A stretch of 64,000 nt of DNA from UM-FILTER-49-7 sp964599895 (GCA_964599895.1 CAZRHT010000004.1:1-64000), one strand, 5' to 3'; counted from the first letter of the stretch, positions 35,415-43,917 are shown. The notes: generated from the sequence alone by a model not told the origin. Translations and numbers: made by a program.

Positions 35415-35591
35415 GTGTCATTGAAATGAGGGCCTTTTCTTCCGTTTTCGACGACACCTGTTTGCCCCTTCACTCATCAGACACCACTCTTCTCCCAAAC
35501 TATCCAATGTCCACGGCTGCAGAATCGCCCTTCCCCGCCATTCTGGCAGGAAGACCGTGTCAAGGTGGCATGAACCCATTACATTTGACAC
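35415..35591 (+). promoter_or_regulatory. cluster of GTGTC/GACAC pentamers (candidate PilR sites)
   Basis: GTGTC occurs at 35415-35419 and 35557-35561 and its complement GACAC at 35453-35457, 35480-35484 and 35587-35591. The last two elements extend to the inverted pair GTGTCAA...TTGACAC. About 0.35 such pentamers would be expected by chance in this span. PilR of Pseudomonas is reported to bind [C/G]TGTC elements. The cluster lies about 60-235 bp upstream of the sRNA start, the right range for a sigma-54 enhancer. Confidence 0.45.
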
Positions 35592-35622
35592 AGAAAATGC
35601 CTGTTTTTCACCATGTGGAACC

Positions 35623-35638
35623 TGGCATAGGGCTTGCA
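35623..35638 (+). promoter_or_regulatory. sigma-54 (RpoN) -24/-12 promoter
   Basis: TGGCATAGGGCTTGCA fits the consensus TGGCAYR-N4-TTGCW. GG (35624-35625) and GC (35636-35637) are separated by exactly 10 nt. The predicted start is about 12 nt beyond the GC, near 35649. No coding start lies within reach; a structured non-coding body and a terminator follow. Confidence 0.65.
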
Positions 35639-35648
35639 TGCTTTATAT

Positions 35649-35791
35649 GTTGCTGAAGCAGTTTCCATTTCAGGCCATCTCCCCTCAACACCCCGGGAAT
35701 GGAAACAGGCATTTGGATGAGCATGACCTCCATTCAACTCTCCACCAAATGCCAACCCCAAACCGGCCCTCGCCCCGGGCCGGTTTTTTTT
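35649..35791 (+). ncRNA. predicted sigma-54-dependent sRNA with twin anti-SD loops
   Basis: A predicted transcript of about 143 nt from the -24/-12 element to the T-run. Hairpin 1 has a perfect 9-bp stem (35661-35669 with 35698-35706) and a 28-nt loop. Hairpin 2 has a perfect 9-bp stem (35708-35716 with 35745-35753) and also a 28-nt loop. Hairpin 3 is the terminator. The loops share the motif CTCCNNTCAACNCNCC (35679-35694 and 35728-35743; 12 of 16 identical). The loops contain UCUCCCC and ACCUCC, which are complementary to Shine-Dalgarno sequences. No ribosome binding site plus open frame explains the stretch. Hfq is encoded at 27812-28042. I know no named RNA family with this layout. Confidence 0.65.
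35761..35791 (+). terminator. rho-independent terminator of the predicted sRNA
   Basis: The 9-bp stem AACCGGCCC/GGGCCGGTT has a 7-nt loop and is followed by eight T (35784-35791). No plus-strand protein gene lies upstream for it to end, so it implies a plus-strand transcript beginning in this interval. Confidence 0.92.
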
Positions 35792-35859
35792 GTGCCAACT
35801 CTTTGATTTCTTTAAAGCCCGCGACCCTTAAACACCTTCTCTTCTCCCCACACACACTA

Positions 35860-35868
35860 TGTTACAAT
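35860..35868 (+). promoter_or_regulatory. extended -10 promoter of mfd
   Basis: TGTTACAAT gives the extended -10 TGn followed by TACAAT (35863-35868), 18 nt before the GTG start. No convincing -35 is seen, as is common for extended -10 promoters. It lies beyond the sRNA terminator, so mfd is transcribed separately. Confidence 0.5.
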
Positions 35869-35886
35869 CCGCAAAGGGAGGTTTGT

Positions 35887-38800
35887 GTGAACCTGAAACG
35901 CGTTGCTTTTTCTATTTTTTCCGATAAATTTAATCTGTGTGAGAAAACCCTGCCACCGCTGCCCGGCTCCCTTCTCACACTCTTTCTCGCTTTCCTGAAA
36001 GAAAAAACCGGAAAACCGATCTTACTGGTTGCTGCCGATGAAAATTCTGTTTATACAATCAAACAGGACCTGCCTCAAGTCAACATCCTACCTGAAACTG
36101 CAGTCATGCCTTCAACCTTTCTGTCTCCTCACTTGAAGGTTAAGCGACAATATTTCAATGCATTAAAGTCACTGGTTTCACCCTCGGGAGTCGCAATAAC
36201 CGTGGCCCACCCGACAGCCTTGATGAGGCGTTTCCCGGATTCAGAAACAATTCTCTCACTCTTTCTTTCCATCGAAGCAGAAGAAGAGGTGTCTGTGATG
36301 GAATTGGCCGGACGGCTGACCCGACTCGGGTACGAATCTACCGATGTGGTTCGAACACGGGAAGAATTCTCCCGGAGGGGCAACATTATTGATGTTTTTC
36401 CGATTAATCTGGACACTCCCGTTCGGATAGAAACAGAGTTCGACATTGTCTCTTCCATCCGGAGTTTTGACCCGATTACCCAGCGATCCATGACGGAAGT
36501 GGACAAGGTGGACATTTTCCCGGTACGACTGTTTCCGGATACACCGGAAAACAGGGAAGAGCTGGCCGCCCTGTTCTCAAAGGAATTTTCGAATCCCGAT
36601 CTGGCACTGTCACTGGAGGAAAAACTGAACCTGATTCGAAGTGGAGAAATTGAAGGTTTTGACCACTATTTTCACCTTCTCTGGCCGAAAAACAGCCTAG
36701 AAACTCTCTTCGAAGAGCATTTTATTGTTATCCTCGACCCTGCCGGCGTTCATGATGTCGCGGATGCCTTCCTGAAGAAAGCTGAAAATGACTATGAACA
36801 GGCCGCGCCGCAGGGTTATCTCGGTTTGAACCCCGGGTCTCATTTCCTTTCCGGGAAAGAGCTGTTCGATTTTTTTGATTCCCATGACAATGCAATTGTT
36901 GCCGGCATCGGCGCTCCGGGGCCCTTCAGGCCACTGTCCATCGGCGGCAAAACAGCAGCTGTCACGGAAACTATTGTCGGTACGTTGAAAAAAATGCCCG
37001 TGATTCTCGGTGTCCGCAGTCCGGGAGAAGCTGAACGGATCGAAAACTTCCTCTTTGAGAATGGTATTGCCTATTCCAGAAAACCTGTCGAAAGAAAAGC
37101 CGTTCTAATGGAAGAAACAATCTACCGGAGCGGTTTCGAAATTGAGGGCCGACTCAGTTTTCTCACCACTGCCGACCTCTTCCCCGGACGAAGGAGTGAA
37201 GGACAGCGTCCGGTTCACACCCCCTTTTTCTCTGATTTTTCAGACATCAAACCAGGAGACCACGTTGTTCACCTGGATTATGGCATCGCTCGATATCAAG
37301 GTTTGAAAATTATGTCAGTGGATGAAGCATCGGAAGAGTGCCTGGAGTTGGTATTTCATGGAAAATCCAGAGTTATGCTGCCGGTATCCCGTCTCCATCT
37401 GCTCCAGAAATACCAGGGATCCGGAGGAACTGTTCAGTTGTCCAGTCTCCGCTCAACTTCTTGGCAAAAAGTGAAAAAAAGGATTCAGAAGGAAGTATCA
37501 CAACACGCGGAAGAATTACTCAAGCTTTACGCAAAAAGAAAACTGGCCAAAGGCATTGCATTTCCTGCAGATTCCATCTGGCAACGGGAGTTTGAAGAAA
37601 TCTTCCCGTACGATGAAACGGAAGATCAGATCCAGGCTATTGAAGAAATTAAGAAAGACATGGAAGCTGCGGCTCCGATGGATAGACTGCTTTGCGGGGA
37701 CGTCGGGTTCGGCAAAACGGAAGTGGCAATGCGTGCCGTTTTCAAAGCAGTGGACAATGGCAGGCAGGTGATGGTGTTGGCCCCTACAACAGTGCTTGCT
37801 TTTCAGCACTATCAAACCTTCCAGGAACGGTTCAGACGCTTTCCGATCGAAATCCGAATGCTCTCTCGTTTTGTTTCTCCTGTCGATCAACGGAAAACCC
37901 TTGGTGATGTAGCCTGTGGCGATGTGGATATCATCATCGGCACTCACCGCCTCCTCTCAAAGGACGTAATCGTCCCGAAATTGGGGCTCCTTATCGTGGA
38001 TGAAGAACAAAAATTCGGTGTGCTTCATAAAGAAAGAATGAAAATGTTAAAACAAAACATAGAGGTGCTGTCCCTCAGTGCCACTCCGATTCCACGCACA
38101 CTGAACATGTCGGTAATGGGATTAAAGGATATCAGCATCATCGAATCACCACCCCGGGACCGCCTTGCAATTAATACCTACCACATCGTGTTTGATCCTC
38201 TTACTATTTCGGAAGCGATTCAATTCGAAATGAAACGGGGAGGGCAGATCTATTTCGTCAATAACCACGTGCAGACAATTGATACACTGGCACAAACCGT
38301 TCGAAAACTCGCCCCGCCCGAGACACGGATCGCTGTCGCACATGGACAACTTCCTGAAGCTGAACTTGAAGCTGTGATGCTTCGATTTTTCCGCCATGAA
38401 ATTGACATCCTTGTCAGTACCGCAATCATTGAGAACGGTATGGATGTTTCCGTCGCGAACACCATGTTCATCAACGAAGCCCACACCTTCGGGTTATCCC
38501 AGCTGTACCAACTCAGGGGTCGAATCGGACGGTCTGATAAGCCCTCATATGCCTATCTCATCACACCGGGGAAACAAAAACTGACCGAAGTCGCGAGAAA
38601 GAGACTTCAGGCGCTGGAAGAATTTTCGCATCTCGGGGCCGGTTTTCGAATCGCTATGCTGGATCTGGAGCTTCGGGGCGCCGGGGATATTCTCGGTGCA
38701 CGACAGAGCGGTCACATTAATTCAGTCGGGTTTGAGATGTACCTGAAAATGTTGGAAAATGCAGTTAAAAATCTCAAATCATTAAATGAAGAAGTCGAAG

Positions 38801-39234
38801 AAGAAACCGTCCTTGAAATCGGTCAATGGGGCCGCATCCCATCCGATTATATTGAAAGCAGTTCTGTTCGTCTGTCATTTTATCGACGTATGAACATGGC
38901 CACTTCAACAGCCACATTGAAGCAAACTGTGGATGAGATGGTGGATCGTTTCGGCACGCTGCCGCCCTCGGTCCTGGCACTCACCTCGGGCCAACGTGTC
39001 CGGCTCATTGCAAGAAAGCTTGGGATTCTGGCCATTTCCTTCAAGGGAAATATCTGCACCGTGACCCCCGGTGAAAATCACTTGCTTGATGTGGTAAAAC
39101 TCCTTCAGATTCTCCCTAAAGTACCCGGCGCTACCCTCGACTCCAGCGGTTTTTTCCAGATTGAAAAGTCTGCAAATGAAGAGATTGAAAAGTTCATTTC
39201 GCGAATTGGAGAGCTTCTCGTCACCTTTTCTTGA
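35887..39234 (+). CDS. mfd: transcription-repair coupling factor Mfd
   Basis: A 1115-residue protein that removes stalled RNA polymerase and recruits UvrA. It has the N-terminal UvrB-like region (about 1-330), the RNA-polymerase-interacting CarD-like/RID domain (about 445-515; K-P-G-D-H-V-V-H-L-D-Y-G-I-A-R-Y), RecG-like helicase motifs including Walker A G-D-V-G-F-G-K-T-E, the DExx box D-E-E-Q and R-G-R-I-G-R, and a C-terminal TRCF domain. The GTG at 35887 has GGGAGG 5 nt upstream. The frame is open upstream to 35557, but that covers the sRNA promoter, hairpins and terminator and is rejected. Length is typical. Confidence 0.97.
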   Translation: MNLKRVAFSIFSDKFNLCEKTLPPLPGSLLTLFLAFLKEKTGKPILLVAADENSVYTIKQDLPQVNILPETAVMPSTFLSPHLKVKRQYFNALKSLVSPSGVAITVAHPTALMRRFPDSETILSLFLSIEAEEEVSVMELAGRLTRLGYESTDVVRTREEFSRRGNIIDVFPINLDTPVRIETEFDIVSSIRSFDPITQRSMTEVDKVDIFPVRLFPDTPENREELAALFSKEFSNPDLALSLEEKLNLIRSGEIEGFDHYFHLLWPKNSLETLFEEHFIVILDPAGVHDVADAFLKKAENDYEQAAPQGYLGLNPGSHFLSGKELFDFFDSHDNAIVAGIGAPGPFRPLSIGGKTAAVTETIVGTLKKMPVILGVRSPGEAERIENFLFENGIAYSRKPVERKAVLMEETIYRSGFEIEGRLSFLTTADLFPGRRSEGQRPVHTPFFSDFSDIKPGDHVVHLDYGIARYQGLKIMSVDEASEECLELVFHGKSRVMLPVSRLHLLQKYQGSGGTVQLSSLRSTSWQKVKKRIQKEVSQHAEELLKLYAKRKLAKGIAFPADSIWQREFEEIFPYDETEDQIQAIEEIKKDMEAAAPMDRLLCGDVGFGKTEVAMRAVFKAVDNGRQVMVLAPTTVLAFQHYQTFQERFRRFPIEIRMLSRFVSPVDQRKTLGDVACGDVDIIIGTHRLLSKDVIVPKLGLLIVDEEQKFGVLHKERMKMLKQNIEVLSLSATPIPRTLNMSVMGLKDISIIESPPRDRLAINTYHIVFDPLTISEAIQFEMKRGGQIYFVNNHVQTIDTLAQTVRKLAPPETRIAVAHGQLPEAELEAVMLRFFRHEIDILVSTAIIENGMDVSVANTMFINEAHTFGLSQLYQLRGRIGRSDKPSYAYLITPGKQKLTEVARKRLQALEEFSHLGAGFRIAMLDLELRGAGDILGARQSGHINSVGFEMYLKMLENAVKNLKSLNEEVEEETVLEIGQWGRIPSDYIESSSVRLSFYRRMNMATSTATLKQTVDEMVDRFGTLPPSVLALTSGQRVRLIARKLGILAISFKGNICTVTPGENHLLDVVKLLQILPKVPGATLDSSGFFQIEKSANEEIEKFISRIGELLVTFS

Positions 39235-39324
39235 GTTGAGTTTCATCTTCTGCTTCTCACCTGGCGACCCTCTGTTGGTCTCAATTCTACACCCGCACCA
39301 ATGCCTGCAAAATCTTTCAAACAG

Positions 39325-39354
39325 TTGACCTTTCCCGAATCTCCATGTTACAAT
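39325..39354 (+). promoter_or_regulatory. promoter of the MglA-like operon
   Basis: TTGACC (39325-39330), 18 bp, TACAAT (39349-39354) with extended -10 TG (TGTTACAAT at 39346-39354). It lies 30 nt before the TTG start and 20 nt before the Shine-Dalgarno sequence. Confidence 0.7.
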
Positions 39355-39384
39355 GCTTTTGAATTTGACGCAACGGAGGCCGGG

Positions 39385-40554
39385 TTGGTTTTTTTCAATT
39401 ATTCCACCATGCAAATGGTGATTAAGGTCGTATATTACGGCCCCGGTCTGTGCGGCAAAACCACCAATCTCGAGTATATTTATTCCAAAACTGCCTCCAA
39501 TTCCCGCGGCGAAATGGTAAGCCTTGAAACGGAAACCGACAGAACCCTCTTCTTCGATCTGCTTCCCATTGATGTCGGTGTCATTGGCGGTTTCAAAACC
39601 CGTTTTCAGCTTTATACTGTGCCCGGTCAGGTTTTTTACAATTCAACCCGGAAACTTGTATTAAAGGGTGTGGACGGCATTATTTTTGTCGCAGATTCCC
39701 AGACGCCCATGCTGGACGCCAATCTGGAAAGCTATGAAAACATGAAAGAAAACCTAAGAGAACTGGATGTTGACATTCATTCCATACCCATAGTTCTCCA
39801 ATACAACAAACGGGACCTGAAGAACATTGTGCCTCTGGAGGAGCTCAACGCAAAACTGAATATTGATGGCCTTCCCTTCGTTGAATCCTCCGCCATAAAC
39901 GGAAAAGGTGTATTTGACACATTGAAGCTGGCATCAAAGCACACGTTGCTTTATGTCAAGAAAAAGATGGCTGCACCACCGCAAAAGAAAGAACCAGCAG
40001 CATCATCTTCTGTGGCGAAGGAAATATCGCCCTCACCTGACCCGGAACCGGAAGCCTCGCTCCAACCTGCTCAATTAGCAGAAGAAGAAAAGGAAGCTGC
40101 AACTGAACCCATCCGTGAAGTCAGCGCTGCTTATCTGAAGGATACTTCGGGAAGTGGTACTGACGAGATGCCGGGTAATACTCCGCAGGATAATCCCGCT
40201 CCCCCTAATGAATCGGATACCAGACCGCAACACGTCCACGCTGCGCCTCAATTGACCATGGACGACCTCCTGGATGAACCGGAAGAGCCAAAGAAGAAAA
40301 AGAAAATTGCAACTTCTATGGATGTGGATGATCTCCTCAGTGGTCTGGTACCATCCAAGCAGACTTTCATAAAGAAAATGACATTTTCCTACAAGCCGGA
40401 GGAATTTAAACAGATCAGCAAGGCTAATATCATCATTGAGTTCAAAGATGAATCCGGAGACGTAATAGACATGCAACAATTCACCACACAAATGCATAAA
40501 AAGGACAGCACAAAGAAAGCTCTGATGAAGCTGTTGATCGATCTGGAGTCATGA
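39385..40554 (+). CDS. MglA-type GTPase with long C-terminal extension
   Basis: A 389-residue protein. Residues 1-195 closely follow MglA, the Ras-like polarity switch of gliding and twitching bacteria: P-loop G-P-G-L-C-G-K-T-T, the Y-T-V-P-G-Q-V-F-Y switch II region and N-K-R-D. MglA itself is about 195 residues. Here a Pro/Glu-rich linker (about 200-315) and a conserved-looking tail (about 315-389) follow, the linker containing a short D-D-L-L-D motif repeated later as D-D-L-L-S. The start is TTG at 39385, with GGAGG 5 nt upstream; the frame before it covers the promoter. No mglB is in the window. It probably sets pilus polarity. Confidence 0.9.
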   Translation: MVFFNYSTMQMVIKVVYYGPGLCGKTTNLEYIYSKTASNSRGEMVSLETETDRTLFFDLLPIDVGVIGGFKTRFQLYTVPGQVFYNSTRKLVLKGVDGIIFVADSQTPMLDANLESYENMKENLRELDVDIHSIPIVLQYNKRDLKNIVPLEELNAKLNIDGLPFVESSAINGKGVFDTLKLASKHTLLYVKKKMAAPPQKKEPAASSSVAKEISPSPDPEPEASLQPAQLAEEEKEAATEPIREVSAAYLKDTSGSGTDEMPGNTPQDNPAPPNESDTRPQHVHAAPQLTMDDLLDEPEEPKKKKKIATSMDVDDLLSGLVPSKQTFIKKMTFSYKPEEFKQISKANIIIEFKDESGDVIDMQQFTTQMHKKDSTKKALMKLLIDLES

Positions 40555-41108
40555 AAATTCTCTTTCTCATCCCCCTGCTTTTCCTCCAGTTCCCGGATTC
40601 TTTCATCAAGTTGGACACTTTCCAGGTAGCTTTTGAGCAAACAACAGTGAGTCCGCTCTTCCCGGAAATCAAAGATTCAGGCATTCTGTCTATCAGCGGT
40701 TGCCATTTCAGGTTTGAATACACAACAAACGAAAAACGGATTACCATCGGCGACTGTCGGAATGTATACCAATTTTCGGAAGGCGAATCCAAACCAATGG
40801 TACTCAAATGGGATGAAATCAAATCCAACCCCTTTCTTCAGCTCTTGATCAACAGGGAGGCGATAAAAACGGAGTTTGTCATCAAGAAACTCTCTGATGC
40901 TCCACTCGTTTATCGCCTGGTCCCACGAAAACAGGCACCGGACATGCCGTTCACCATGATAAAACTGACCCTGGATAAGTCCGGCGTTCAACCGGTTAAA
41001 ATTGAGATTATTGATGAAACCGACCAGGTTATTACCTACAGGTTCTCCGATTTTCATGCCGGACTGTCGCTGGCTCCACAACTGTTTAACGCGGAGGGAG
41101 TAAAATGA
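40551..41108 (+). CDS. LolA-like periplasmic lipoprotein carrier
   Basis: A 185-residue secreted protein with a short hydrophobic signal segment (residues 2-13). F-E-Q-T-T-V-S-P-L-F-P and the following G-x-L-S-I-S-G-C-H-F-R-F-E-Y-T match the early beta-strands of LolA-like proteins, which carry lipoproteins across the periplasm. Cys51 and Cys69 could form a disulfide. It overlaps the GTPase and the next gene by 4 nt each, so the three genes form one unit. A specialised lipoprotein carrier for a motility complex is possible. True LolA is the alternative. Confidence 0.7.
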   Translation: MKILFLIPLLFLQFPDSFIKLDTFQVAFEQTTVSPLFPEIKDSGILSISGCHFRFEYTTNEKRITIGDCRNVYQFSEGESKPMVLKWDEIKSNPFLQLLINREAIKTEFVIKKLSDAPLVYRLVPRKQAPDMPFTMIKLTLDKSGVQPVKIEIIDETDQVITYRFSDFHAGLSLAPQLFNAEGVK

Positions 41109-41671
41109 AAAGCGCTTTCTTTCTGATTCTGTTCTTGATATCAATGTCTGCCAATGCTGTTGAAATCAAAGGAAATGTATCTGATGAAACAGGAAAACCA
41201 GTTGCCCATTCGCCGGTGTTTTTGGTAATGAAACGGGTTGTCTTTAATATTCGCAGCCTCAAATACGAAGAAGTTGAAAGCAAGACGGTTGCCACAGAAA
41301 CAGACGCCCATGGGCTCTACAGGGCAACAGTAGATATCGACCATTATTTCAACCGCTTCTATCTCTATTTTCACGGGAAAGGATTCGATTTTGCTCAATT
41401 TCTTCGTCCGGAACCAGAAGACATCACCAGGCAGGTACAGAAAGGAACCGAAATTGTGGTCAATCGGGTACTCAAGACCAACCCGCTATGGAGTGACCTG
41501 CAGATTGTACTGAAAGCCCTGGATCATGAATCTGAACGGTATAAAATCCTGAGAAAATATGGATTTCCTGAAAGACGGGAACAACGCCAGGACGGTTCGG
41601 AGAAGTGGTATTACTTTGACCTGGATAAGGAATTTATAGTCGGCGCGCCCGCAAAAGAAAATACCAACTGA
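41105..41671 (+). CDS. secreted protein with carboxypeptidase-regulatory-like domain
   Basis: A 188-residue protein with a signal peptide ending S-A-N-A (about residue 18). The following 90 residues have the pattern of a carboxypeptidase regulatory-like beta-sandwich (I-K-G-N-V-S-D-E-T-G-K-P-V and T-D-A-H-G-L-Y). The C-terminal part is mixed helix/strand, with R-K-Y-G-F-P-E-R-R-E near residue 155. It is third in the unit with the MglA-like GTPase and LolA-like protein, and is probably periplasmic or surface-exposed. Function unknown. Confidence 0.65.
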   Translation: MKSAFFLILFLISMSANAVEIKGNVSDETGKPVAHSPVFLVMKRVVFNIRSLKYEEVESKTVATETDAHGLYRATVDIDHYFNRFYLYFHGKGFDFAQFLRPEPEDITRQVQKGTEIVVNRVLKTNPLWSDLQIVLKALDHESERYKILRKYGFPERREQRQDGSEKWYYFDLDKEFIVGAPAKENTN

Positions 41672-41717
41672 CCTGGGGCAAACAACAGCAAGCTTCCATC
41701 CCTTGGAGAATATGAAT

Positions 41718-43835
41718 ATGTCATCTCAATTGAACGAAAGCCAGCGGGAGGCAATTGCCTGCACAAAAGGACCACTATTAGTGGTTGCCGGCGCGGGAAG
41801 CGGGAAAACAAAAGTTATTACCTGCAAAATCGCACATCTGATTCGCCAGGAATTTGTTCCAGAACACCACATCCTGGCAGTAACTTTCACAAACAAAGCC
41901 GCCGGAGAAATGAGACGCCGTGCAATGGGAATGCTGGATCGGGCCCATCTGGGTACTACGATTTCTACTTTTCATTCTCTGTGCCTCAGGTTTTTGCGCA
42001 AGGAAGCAGTGATTCTGGGCTACAGCAGCGATTTCTCAGTGTGTGACTCTGCAGACGCATTGTCGCTGATAAAGCGGATAATTTCTGAAAGTGGCAGGAA
42101 GAATCAGAAGGAATATGCTCCAAAAAAGATCCAGGCGCTCATATCTGCGATCAAGAATGATAGTGTCAGTGAACGGAAATTGGAGCAGGTCCCCGCCATT
42201 GACCAGATTCTCGACCAATACGACGGGAAACTTCGGGAGAATGAGCTGATGGATTTCGACGACCTCTTGTTGAATATGGTGACTATTTTTGAGCAGAATC
42301 CATCTGTGCTTTCCCACTATCAGTCGCAGTTTCCATACATCCTGGTGGATGAATTCCAGGATACCAATGCAACTCAATACCGCCTGATCCGTCTCCTTTC
42401 AGCCTCAGCGATTCATATCTGCGCTGTCGGGGACGAGGACCAGTCCATTTATGGCTGGCGCGGCGCCGATTTTGAAAATATTCTCAATTTTCCACAGGAC
42501 TTTGAAGATTGCCGCGTAATCAAACTTGAAGAGAACTATCGCTCCACGCAACATATTCTGGACATTGCAAATGCCGTCATTTCACACAATTCAATGAGAA
42601 ACCCGAAAGTCTTGCATTCCGACATCCGTACGGATGGTGATTGCGCCCTGTATGAAGCACCGGCCCCACAGGAAGAAGGAAGATTTATTGCAAAGCAGGT
42701 TCAGGCACTGCTTCAACAGAAGATATCCCTGAACAATATTGCCGTGCTGTATCGGGCCAATTACCTGTCCCGAACACTGGAAGACGCATTTCGCCGGAGA
42801 AACATTCCATACCGGATTGTCGGGGGATACAAATTTTACGATCGAAAGGAAATTAAGGACATTCTTGGTTATCTGCGCGTCATTCGAAATCCATCGGACA
42901 ACCTCTCATTTCAACGGATAATCAATGTTCCCAGGCGAAAAATCGGTCCCGCAACGATTGAAAAACTTGAATCCATCCATTCTGTGTTCTTCAAGGCACT
43001 GGAGAATCTGCCGGATCATTTTCCAAGAAAAACGGAACTGGATGAGCTTCATAATATCATCGAAACTTTTCGAAATAGAGGAGATTTTGGCCCGGAATTT
43101 CTCCGGGACCTGATTGAAAGAATCGGCTATATCGAAATGCTCAAAGCAGAAGAAAACTCATTGGAAGCGGAAACGCGTATGGAAAACCTTTCAGAACTTC
43201 TCACCGTTGTTGGCGATTATCTTGCGGCAGAAGAAAACCCCTCACTCAACGGTTTTCTGGACACTGTTTCTCTCCTCTCCGACACAGATGAGTTAGAGGA
43301 TGACGACCGGGTAAATCTAATGACAATTCATTGTGCCAAGGGATTGGAATTTCATTCCGTTTTCGTGTGCGGACTGGAGGAAGGGACATTTCCCAACCAG
43401 AGGACCATGGGCTCAAGTCGGGAACTGGAAGAAGAACGAAGGTTGATGTATGTGGCCATCACACGCGCAAAACATAATTTGTACCTATCTTTTTCAAGAG
43501 AGAGGGGGTGGAAATGGGAAATGAATCGCAAACAGATGTCCCGATTTGTGCGAGAGATACCCGTAGAGCTATTGACTATGAATCGTCCCGCCATCTCTGC
43601 TGCCCATTCCAGACTACTCAATGCAGCTCATTCCGGCGGCCCCTCGACATCAAAATCCACAGAAAATAATGGCGACCTTTCCTTTTCAATCCACAAAGGC
43701 AGCACCGTTACGCATCATACCTACGGCGAGGGAACTGTGTTAAATGTTGTCAATGGCGACCGAATGGTGGTAAAATTCAAAAGAGCAGGAATCAAGGTTT
43801 TAAGCAGTAAAGCGATTCAGTTAAGAAAGGACTGA
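41718..43835 (+). CDS. uvrD: UvrD/PcrA-family DNA helicase
   Basis: A 705-residue superfamily 1A helicase. Motifs in order: Q-motif L-N-E-S-Q-R-E-A-I, Walker A G-A-G-S-G-K-T, T-F-T-N-K-A-A, V-D-E-F-Q-D-T-N, G-D-E-D-Q-S-I-Y-G-W-R-G-A, E-E-N-Y-R-S-T, and V-A-I-T-R-A-K. The C-terminal Tudor-like segment of PcrA/UvrD (H-H-T-Y-G-E-G-T-V) is present and binds RNA polymerase in homologues. It acts in nucleotide excision and transcription-coupled repair, alongside mfd 2.5 kb upstream. GGAG at spacing 9 favours ATG 41718 over TTG 41703 and ATG 41712. Confidence 0.96.
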   Translation: MSSQLNESQREAIACTKGPLLVVAGAGSGKTKVITCKIAHLIRQEFVPEHHILAVTFTNKAAGEMRRRAMGMLDRAHLGTTISTFHSLCLRFLRKEAVILGYSSDFSVCDSADALSLIKRIISESGRKNQKEYAPKKIQALISAIKNDSVSERKLEQVPAIDQILDQYDGKLRENELMDFDDLLLNMVTIFEQNPSVLSHYQSQFPYILVDEFQDTNATQYRLIRLLSASAIHICAVGDEDQSIYGWRGADFENILNFPQDFEDCRVIKLEENYRSTQHILDIANAVISHNSMRNPKVLHSDIRTDGDCALYEAPAPQEEGRFIAKQVQALLQQKISLNNIAVLYRANYLSRTLEDAFRRRNIPYRIVGGYKFYDRKEIKDILGYLRVIRNPSDNLSFQRIINVPRRKIGPATIEKLESIHSVFFKALENLPDHFPRKTELDELHNIIETFRNRGDFGPEFLRDLIERIGYIEMLKAEENSLEAETRMENLSELLTVVGDYLAAEENPSLNGFLDTVSLLSDTDELEDDDRVNLMTIHCAKGLEFHSVFVCGLEEGTFPNQRTMGSSRELEEERRLMYVAITRAKHNLYLSFSRERGWKWEMNRKQMSRFVREIPVELLTMNRPAISAAHSRLLNAAHSGGPSTSKSTENNGDLSFSIHKGSTVTHHTYGEGTVLNVVNGDRMVVKFKRAGIKVLSSKAIQLRKD

Positions 43836-43855
43836 TTTTCTTTTCCGGGATCGCC

Positions 43856-43917
43856 TCAAAGGCAAAGTGCCACATCTTGAATAGTTCCAGTGCCGTTCAA
43901 GAACTGCGTGCCTTTGA
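43856..43917 (+). other. long-range hairpin between uvrD and the second MBL gene
   Basis: Outer stem TCAAAGGCA/TGCCTTTGA (43856-43864 with 43909-43917, 9 bp) and inner stem CTTGAA/TTCAAG (43876-43881 with 43896-43901, 6 bp). No T-run follows, so it is not a classical terminator. It could be a leader element of the next gene or an RNA-stability element. A -10-like TACAAT lies at about 44003-44008. Confidence 0.4.

Noticed and set aside
35557..35886. In-frame upstream extension of mfd by 110 codons
   Set aside because: It covers a sigma-54 element, hairpins, a terminator and the mfd promoter; it is low in family similarity, and GTG 35887 has an ideal ribosome binding site.
39301..39384. ATG at 39301 as start of the MglA-like gene
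   Set aside because: The -35/-10 promoter lies inside this stretch, and TTG 39385 has GGAGG and gives the MglA-type N terminus.
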